Of a stretch of 64,000 nucleotides of DNA, positions 59,163 to 64,000 are shown one piece after another; positions within the stretch are counted from its first letter, which is position 1; the number at the start of each line of letters is the position of its first letter. Origin of the DNA: Mycolicibacterium hippocampi (GTDB lineage: Bacteria > Actinomycetota > Actinomycetes > Mycobacteriales > Mycobacteriaceae); contig NZ_BLLB01000002.1 of the NCBI RefSeq assembly GCF_010723735.1, positions 4,216,001 through 4,280,000 of the forward strand, given 5' to 3'. The notes beneath the pieces were generated by a model. The model did no database searches. It was given only the letters and a program-made list of their open reading frames with translations, and was not told where the DNA came from. A program made the position numbers and the translations under genes.

Positions 59163-60974
59163 ATGGCCATCTCCGTTCAGATGCCCGCACTCGGCGAGAG
59201 CGTTACCGAGGGGACAGTCACCCGCTGGCTCAAGCAAGAGGGCGACACTGTCGAGACGGATGAGCCATTGCTGGAGGTGTCGACCGACAAGGTCGACACC
59301 GAGATCCCGTCCCCCGCCGCAGGTGTGTTGAAGAAGATCGTCGCCCAAGAGGATGACACCGTCGAGGTCGGCGGCGAGCTGGCGGTCATCGGCGATGCCG
59401 ACGACGACGACAGCGGTGACGACGACGACAGCGGTGACAGCGACAGCGGTGACAGCGGTGACGACGAGGCGGAGCCCGAAGCCGAGCCGGAGCCCGAAGC
59501 CGAGTCCGAGCCGGAGCCCGAACCCGAGGACGAGCCGGAGTCGAAGCCCGCCGCCAAGTCGTCGGGCAAGTCGGGTTCGGGAGGGTCCGCGACGCCGGTG
59601 CTGATGCCCGAGTTGGGCGAGTCGGTCACCGAGGGAACGGTGACCCGCTGGCTGAAGAACGTCGGCGACAGCGTCGAGGTGGATGAGCCGCTGGTCGAGG
59701 TGTCCACCGACAAGGTGGACACCGAGATCCCGTCACCGGTGGCCGGCACGCTGGTCTCGATCACCGCCGAGGAGGACGACACCGTCGAGGTCGGTGGCGA
59801 GCTCGCCAAGATCGGCGACGCTGATTCCTCGGCCGCCGACGAACCGGAGCCAGAGCCCGAACCGGAACCCGAACCCGAGCCCGAACCCGAGCCAGAGCCG
59901 GAACCGGAGCCCGCCAAGGAGTCCAAGCCGGAGCCGAAACCGGAACCCAAACCCGAACCGAAACCGGAGCCGAAGCCGGAACCCAAGCCGGCGGCGGAAG
60001 AGTCGGGCAGCGACAGCGGACCCTACGTCACCCCGTTGGTGCGCAAGCTGGCCAACGAGAACAACGTCGACCTGACGTCGGTCAAGGGCACCGGTGTGGG
60101 CGGCCGTATCCGCAAGCAGGATGTGCTCGCCGCAGCCGAGGAAAAGAAGGCTGCCAAGAGCGCTCCGGCCGAGGACAAGGCCGCACCCGCCGCCGAAGCG
60201 CCCGCGAAGTCGTCGTCGCAGGCTCCTGCGCCCGAGGCCGCACTGGCCCACCTTCGCGGAACCACGCAGAAGGCCAACCGGATCCGTCAGATCACCGCGA
60301 AGAAGACCCGTGAGTCGCTGCAGGCGACAGCGCAGCTGACCCAGACCCACGAGGTCGACATGACGAAGATCGTGTCCCTGCGGTCGAAGGCGAAGGCGAA
60401 GTTCGCCGAGCGTGAAGGCGTCAACCTCACCTACCTACCGTTCATCGCCAGGGCGGTCATCGACGCGCTGAAGATCCACCCGAACGTCAACGCCAGCTAC
60501 AACGAGGACGCCAAGGAGATCACCTACTACGACGCCGAACATCTCGGCTTCGCGGTCGACACCGATCAGGGTCTGCTCTCGCCGGTGATCAAGAACGCCG
60601 GTGACCTGTCACTGGGTGGGCTGGCCCGGGCGATCGCCGACATCGCGGCGCGGGCCCGTTCCGGTGACCTCAAGCCCGACGAGCTGTCCGGCGGCACGTT
60701 CACCATCACCAACATCGGAAGCCAGGGCGCCCTGTTCGACACCCCGATCCTGGTTCCGCCGCAGGCGGCGATGCTCGGCACCGGGGCCATCGTCAAGCGG
60801 CCGCGGGTGATCGTCGACGAGTTCGGCAACGAGTCGATCGGTGTGCGCTCGGTGTGTTACCTGCCGCTCACCTACGACCACCGCCTGATCGACGGCGCGG
60901 ACGCCGGACGCTTCGTCACCACGATCAAACGTCGTCTCGAAGAGGGTGCGTTCGAGGCAGATCTGGGCCTGTAG
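59163..60974 (+). CDS. dlaT: Dihydrolipoamide acyltransferase DlaT (E2 component)
   Basis: Core E2 of 2-oxo-acid dehydrogenase complexes; in mycobacteria DlaT also serves the AhpC/AhpD peroxide-reducing system. 603 residues. Two lipoyl domains: residues 1-78 with lipoylated Lys43 in STDKVDTEIP, and about 143-220 with Lys184 in the same motif. Linkers are rich in acidic EPEP repeats and PKPEPK repeats, then a peripheral-subunit-binding domain (YVTPLVRKLANENNVDL...RIRKQDV) and the catalytic core ending in the chloramphenicol-acetyltransferase motif YDHRLIDGADA. ATG 59163 is preceded by GGGAG. Earlier frame up to 58623 is antisense. Confidence 0.95.
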   Translation: MAISVQMPALGESVTEGTVTRWLKQEGDTVETDEPLLEVSTDKVDTEIPSPAAGVLKKIVAQEDDTVEVGGELAVIGDADDDDSGDDDDSGDSDSGDSGDDEAEPEAEPEPEAESEPEPEPEDEPESKPAAKSSGKSGSGGSATPVLMPELGESVTEGTVTRWLKNVGDSVEVDEPLVEVSTDKVDTEIPSPVAGTLVSITAEEDDTVEVGGELAKIGDADSSAADEPEPEPEPEPEPEPEPEPEPEPEPAKESKPEPKPEPKPEPKPEPKPEPKPAAEESGSDSGPYVTPLVRKLANENNVDLTSVKGTGVGGRIRKQDVLAAAEEKKAAKSAPAEDKAAPAAEAPAKSSSQAPAPEAALAHLRGTTQKANRIRQITAKKTRESLQATAQLTQTHEVDMTKIVSLRSKAKAKFAEREGVNLTYLPFIARAVIDALKIHPNVNASYNEDAKEITYYDAEHLGFAVDTDQGLLSPVIKNAGDLSLGGLARAIADIAARARSGDLKPDELSGGTFTITNIGSQGALFDTPILVPPQAAMLGTGAIVKRPRVIVDEFGNESIGVRSVCYLPLTYDHRLIDGADAGRFVTTIKRRLEEGAFEADLGL

Positions 60975-60979
60975 CTGCA

Positions 60980-61897
60980 GTGTCGATGCCATCAGATTCG
61001 GTCATCGCCGTCGCGGGATCCTCCGGTCTGATCGGTACCGCGCTGGTCTACGCGCTGCGCGCCACCGATCACCGGGTGCTGCGCATCGTGCGCCGGACCC
61101 CGGCCACCGCCGACGAGCTGTACTGGAACCCGGCCGCCGGCGAGTTCGATGCCGGCCTGCTCGGCGGCGTCGACGCCGTGGTCAATCTGTGCGGCGTCAA
61201 CGTCGGCGAGAAGCGCTGGTCGGGGGCGTTCAAACAGAGTCTGCGGGACAGCCGGATCGGACCGACCGAAGTGTTGTCCAACGCTGTGGTCGACGCCGGG
61301 GTGCCGCTGCTGATCAACGCGAGCGCCGTCGGCTACTACGGCGACACCGGCAACCACTCGGTGGACGAGTCCGCCGGTCCGGGGAGCAATTTCCTGGCCA
61401 GGCTCACGGTGGACTGGGAGGCAGCGACCGCACCGGCCGCAGGCGCGGGCGTGCGGGTGGTGCTGACCCGCACCGGCCTGGTGATGGCCCCGTCGGGGGG
61501 CATGCTGAGCCGCCTCAAGCCGCTGTTCCTGCTCGGCCTAGGCGCCAGGCTGGGTAACGGTCGCCAGTACCTGCCGTGGATCAGCCTCGAGGACCAGGTG
61601 CGTGCCCTGTTGTTCGCGATCACGCACGACGAACTGTCAGGACCGGTCAACTTCACCGGGCCCGCGCCGGTCACCAACGCCGAGTTCACCACCGCGCTCG
61701 GGCGGACCGTGAACCGGCCGACCCCGTTGATGGTTCCCGGGTTCGCGTTGCGCACGGTGTTGGGCGAGTTCGCCGACGAGGGCCTGTTGGGTGGCCAGCG
61801 CGCAATCCCCGCGGCACTGGAGCGCGCCGGTTTCCGGTTCCGCCACAACACCATCGGCGAGGCCCTGGCATTCGCGACAGCGCCCAAGGGCCACTGA
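60980..61897 (+). CDS. SDR39U1/TIGR01777-type epimerase-like protein (Rv2216-type)
   Basis: Atypical extended short-chain dehydrogenase of the DUF1731 kind, 305 residues from GTG 60980 (ATG 60986 is an alternative). Seen: N-terminal nucleotide motif VAGSSGLIGTALV, VNLCGVNVG, a Ser-containing NASAVGYYGD segment, and PVTNAEFTTALGRTVNRPTPL at the C-terminus, all typical. The YxxxK is replaced by YYGD-like residues, so catalysis is unclear. Related proteins affect FtsZ ring formation (SulA-like) in cyanobacteria, and their job is otherwise unknown. It lies between dlaT and lipB, 5 and 17 bases apart, and is probably in the same transcript. Confidence 0.88.
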   Translation: MSMPSDSVIAVAGSSGLIGTALVYALRATDHRVLRIVRRTPATADELYWNPAAGEFDAGLLGGVDAVVNLCGVNVGEKRWSGAFKQSLRDSRIGPTEVLSNAVVDAGVPLLINASAVGYYGDTGNHSVDESAGPGSNFLARLTVDWEAATAPAAGAGVRVVLTRTGLVMAPSGGMLSRLKPLFLLGLGARLGNGRQYLPWISLEDQVRALLFAITHDELSGPVNFTGPAPVTNAEFTTALGRTVNRPTPLMVPGFALRTVLGEFADEGLLGGQRAIPAALERAGFRFRHNTIGEALAFATAPKGH

Positions 61898-61914
61898 GGA
61901 GTACCGTCGTCCTG

Positions 61915-62613
61915 ATGGTGGCATCGATTCGCTCGGACACCTCGCCGGTGCAGGTGCAGCGCCTGGGCACCCTCGACTACCGGCCTGCCTGGGACCGGCA
62001 GCGTGAGCTGGCCGACGCCCGCGCGGCCGGCGGCCCCGACACCCTGCTGCTGTTGCAGCATCCCCCGGTGTACACCGCGGGCCGGCGCACGCTCGCCCAT
62101 GAGTTGCCGGTGGACGGCACGCCGGTCGTCGAGACCGACCGCGGCGGCAAGATCACCTGGCACGGCCCCGGACAACTCGTCGGGTACCCGATCATCGGCC
62201 TGGCCGAGCCGTTGGATGTGGTCAATTTTGTTCGGCGGCTTGAAGATTCATTGATCGCGGTGTGCGCCGACCTGGGCCTGCGGACCAGCCGCGTCGAGGG
62301 CCGGTCCGGCGTCTGGGTCCCCGCCGGTGACGCCCGTCCGGCGCGCAAGGTGGCGGCGATCGGGATCAGGGTGGCCCGGGCGACAACGCTGCACGGCTTC
62401 GCCCTGAACTGCGATTGTGACCTCAGCGCCTTCAGCGCCATCGTGCCGTGCGGCATCGCCGATGCCGGGGTCACGTCGCTGACCGCCGAACTGGGCCGCA
62501 CGGTCAGGGTCGACGATGTGATGGACCGGGTGGCCGACGCGGTGTGTGACGTGCTCGACGGGCGCCTGCACACCGGCCGCATCAGCGCCGACGCAGTACC
62601 ATCGACACAGTGA
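61915..62613 (+). CDS. lipB: Octanoyl-ACP:protein N-octanoyltransferase LipB
   Basis: Transfers octanoate from ACP to lipoyl domains such as those of DlaT, first step of lipoate synthesis. 232 residues from ATG 61915 (GTG 61918 is one codon on). Seen: QHPPVYTAGRR, RGGKITWHGPGQLVGYP, acid-base Lys145 in ARKVAAIG, and nucleophilic Cys179 in IVPCGI. All catalytic residues are intact. A GAGGAG element lies 13 bases upstream, somewhat far. Overlaps lipA by four bases (GTGA). Confidence 0.95.
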   Translation: MVASIRSDTSPVQVQRLGTLDYRPAWDRQRELADARAAGGPDTLLLLQHPPVYTAGRRTLAHELPVDGTPVVETDRGGKITWHGPGQLVGYPIIGLAEPLDVVNFVRRLEDSLIAVCADLGLRTSRVEGRSGVWVPAGDARPARKVAAIGIRVARATTLHGFALNCDCDLSAFSAIVPCGIADAGVTSLTAELGRTVRVDDVMDRVADAVCDVLDGRLHTGRISADAVPSTQ

Positions 62614-63572
62614 CTGTCGATCCCGGAAACCGCAAGCTGCTCAGGCTCGAGGTGCGCAACGCGCAGACGCCGATCGAGCGCAAGCCGTCGTGGATCAAGA
62701 CCAGGGCGAAGATGGGCCCGGAGTACACCGAGCTGAAGGCGTTGGTGCGCCGCGAGGGCCTGCACACGGTGTGCGAGGAGGCGGGCTGCCCCAACATCTA
62801 CGAGTGCTGGGAAGACCGTGAGGCCACCTTCCTCATCGGCGGCGAGCAGTGCACCCGGCGCTGCGACTTCTGCCAGATCGACACCGGAAAGCCGGCGGAG
62901 CTCGACCGCGACGAGCCGCGCCGGGTGGCCGAGAGTGTCCAGGCGATGGGGCTGCGCTACTCGACGATCACCGGGGTGGCCCGAGATGATCAGCCCGACG
63001 GCGGCGCCTGGCTGTACGCCGAGACGGTCCGCCAGATCAAGGCGCTGAACCCGAACACCGGCGTGGAATTGCTGATCCCCGACTTCAACGCCGAGCCCGA
63101 CCTGCTGCAGCAGGTCTTCGCCTCCCGCCCGGAGGTGCTGGCGCACAACGTGGAGACGGTGCCACGCATCTTCAAGCGGATCCGGCCCGGATTCCGGTAC
63201 GAACGCAGCCTCTCGGTGATCACCAGCGCCCGCGATTACGGGTTGGTGACCAAGAGCAACCTGATCCTCGGCATGGGAGAGACGCCCGACGAGGTCCGCG
63301 CCGCGCTGCGTGATCTGCACGAGGCGGGCTGCGACATCGTCACCATCACCCAGTACCTGCGGCCGTCGGCACGCCACCACCCCGTCGAGCGGTGGGTGCA
63401 TCCCGACGAGTTCGTCGAGCACGAGGAGTACGCGGCCGGCCTCGGCTTCCCCGGCGTGCTGGCCGGACCGCTGGTGCGCTCGTCGTACCGGGCCGGCAAG
63501 CTCTACGCGCAGACCGTCGCATCCCGTCCCGCCGGAGCGGCCGCGGCGGCGGCATCGGACTCCGTATCCTGA
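62610..63572 (+). CDS. lipA: Lipoyl synthase LipA (radical SAM)
   Basis: Inserts two sulfur atoms into the octanoyl chain using two 4Fe-4S clusters. 320 residues from GTG 62610. Seen: auxiliary cluster cysteines C55, C60 and C66 (CEEAGCPNIYEC), radical-SAM cluster CTRRCDFC (C81, C85, C88), RYSTITGVARDD, and RSSYRAGK with the C-terminal Ser ligand. The tail is Ala-rich. A-type carrier ErpA at 48541-48915 is a plausible donor of its clusters. Translationally coupled to lipB. Confidence 0.96.
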   Translation: MTVDPGNRKLLRLEVRNAQTPIERKPSWIKTRAKMGPEYTELKALVRREGLHTVCEEAGCPNIYECWEDREATFLIGGEQCTRRCDFCQIDTGKPAELDRDEPRRVAESVQAMGLRYSTITGVARDDQPDGGAWLYAETVRQIKALNPNTGVELLIPDFNAEPDLLQQVFASRPEVLAHNVETVPRIFKRIRPGFRYERSLSVITSARDYGLVTKSNLILGMGETPDEVRAALRDLHEAGCDIVTITQYLRPSARHHPVERWVHPDEFVEHEEYAAGLGFPGVLAGPLVRSSYRAGKLYAQTVASRPAGAAAAAASDSVS

Positions 63573-63576
63573 ACGA

Positions 63577-64000
63577 ATGGCGAAATCGCGTAACCCGGCG
63601 GAAGTGAAGGCGGCGAAGGCTGAGGCCAAGGCCGCCCGCAAGGCCGCTTCCAAGCAACGCCGCAGTCAGCTGTGGCAGGCGTTCCAGATACAACGCAAAG
63701 AGGACAAGCGGCTTCTGCCGTACATGATCGGCGTGTTCGTGCTGATCGTGGGCGCCTCGGTGGCTGCGGGGGTCTACGCCGGCGGGTTCACGATGTACAT
63801 GATGATCCCGCTCGGTGTGCTGCTGGGCGGGCTGGTGGCCTTCATCATCTTCGGCCGCCGCGCCCAGAAATCGGTGTATCGCAAGGCCGAAGGGCAGACC
63901 GGTGCGGCCGCGTGGGCGCTGGAGAATCTGCGCGGCAAGTGGCGCGTCACCCCCGGGGTGTCGGCCACCGGCCACTTCGACGCCGTGCACCGGGTGATCG
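63577..64000 (+). CDS. DUF4191 membrane protein (Rv2219-type), truncated by the window
   Basis: First 141 codons visible; starts at ATG 63577, four bases after the lipA stop. Seen: a Lys/Ala-rich N-terminus (residues 1-30), a short WQAFQIQRKEDKRLL stretch, two transmembrane segments (about residues 49-66 and 71-91), and GRRAQKSVYRKAEGQTGAAAW, which is the conserved DUF4191 region. It is likely co-transcribed with lipA. Function is unknown. The 3' end lies beyond 64000. Confidence 0.88.
   Translation, partial: MAKSRNPAEVKAAKAEAKAARKAASKQRRSQLWQAFQIQRKEDKRLLPYMIGVFVLIVGASVAAGVYAGGFTMYMMIPLGVLLGGLVAFIIFGRRAQKSVYRKAEGQTGAAAWALENLRGKWRVTPGVSATGHFDAVHRVI

Noticed and set aside
1..64000. tRNA, rRNA, insertion sequences, prophage genes
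   Set aside because: Looked for by eye and not seen. Every long interval is filled by core genes, and the gaps are too short or lack the needed structure. Small RNAs cannot be excluded without a computed search.

Overview
The window is high-GC DNA from a chromosome of the Mycobacteriaceae, most likely a non-tuberculous, fast-growing Mycolicibacterium-type species. The case rests on gene order: nearly every gene has a recognisable counterpart, in the same order and orientation, in the Mycobacterium tuberculosis stretch from about Rv2152c (murC) to Rv2219. GTG and TTG starts are frequent, and 4-base ATGA/GTGA overlaps are common. Assignments come from reading the translated sequence; no database search was run. 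I see no prophage, insertion sequence, CRISPR array, tRNA or rRNA. This is conserved core genome rather than an accessory island.

Layout. (1) 1-13851, minus strand: the division and cell-wall (dcw) operon mraZ-rsmH-ftsL-pbpB-murE-murF-mraY-murD-ftsW-murG-murC, with murC running off the left edge and MraZ-type operator repeats upstream of mraZ. (2) 14152-20521: a DUF3040 membrane protein, a GNAT acetyltransferase, lipoprotein LppM, a polyprenyl diphosphate synthase, mannosyltransferase MptA, the Rv2175c-type DNA-binding protein and Ser/Thr kinase PknL. (3) 20537-31339: DAHP synthase AroG, a DEDDh exoribonuclease, a membrane protein, mannosyltransferase MptC, a minus-strand operon (two SRPBCC proteins, an ArsA-like ATPase, a Cys-motif protein, a PlsC acyltransferase), FadD15 and PimB'. 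(4) 31350-36666: a secreted HExxH protein, the NlpC/P60 hydrolase RipC, a small four-cysteine protein, a DnaQ-UvrC fusion and TrpD. (5) 36735-44482: the aerobic respiratory cluster ctaE-qcrC-qcrA-qcrB, facing Rv2197c-like, mmpS3, ctaF and ctaC. (6) 44653-54892: AsnB, adenosine kinase, a membrane-anchored protein, an A-type Fe-S carrier, glycerate kinase, a DUF3043 protein, CobT, CobS, IlvE and GcvT. (7) 54934-64000: aminopeptidase PepB, an orphan HicB-like protein, EphD, a small protein, the lipoyl-bearing E2 DlaT, an SDR39U1-type protein, LipB, LipA and a truncated DUF4191 membrane protein.

How the genes work together. Region 1 makes lipid II and the septal synthase (FtsW/PbpB). Regions 2 and 3 feed the phosphatidylinositol mannoside/lipomannan/lipoarabinomannan pathway (PimB', MptA, MptC, with prenyl diphosphate and acyl chains from IdsA2-like, PlsC and FadD15). 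Region 5 encodes the bcc-aa3 supercomplex subunits. LipB and LipA make the lipoyl group carried by DlaT, encoded just upstream.

The most notable extra signals are: a GC-rich 17-bp palindrome beside a 13-bp palindrome between ctaC and asnB that resembles a copper-repressor (CsoR-type) site; a 27-bp tandem repeat (four units) spanning the stop codons of convergent mptC and plsC; MraZ-type GTGG repeats at exact 10-bp spacing; an orphan HicB; a four-cysteine 84-residue protein; and the unexplained ATPase/SRPBCC/acyltransferase operon. I found no convincing wholly new system. Relative to the M. tuberculosis order as I remember it, counterparts of Rv2172c, Rv2209 and Rv2212 are missing here.
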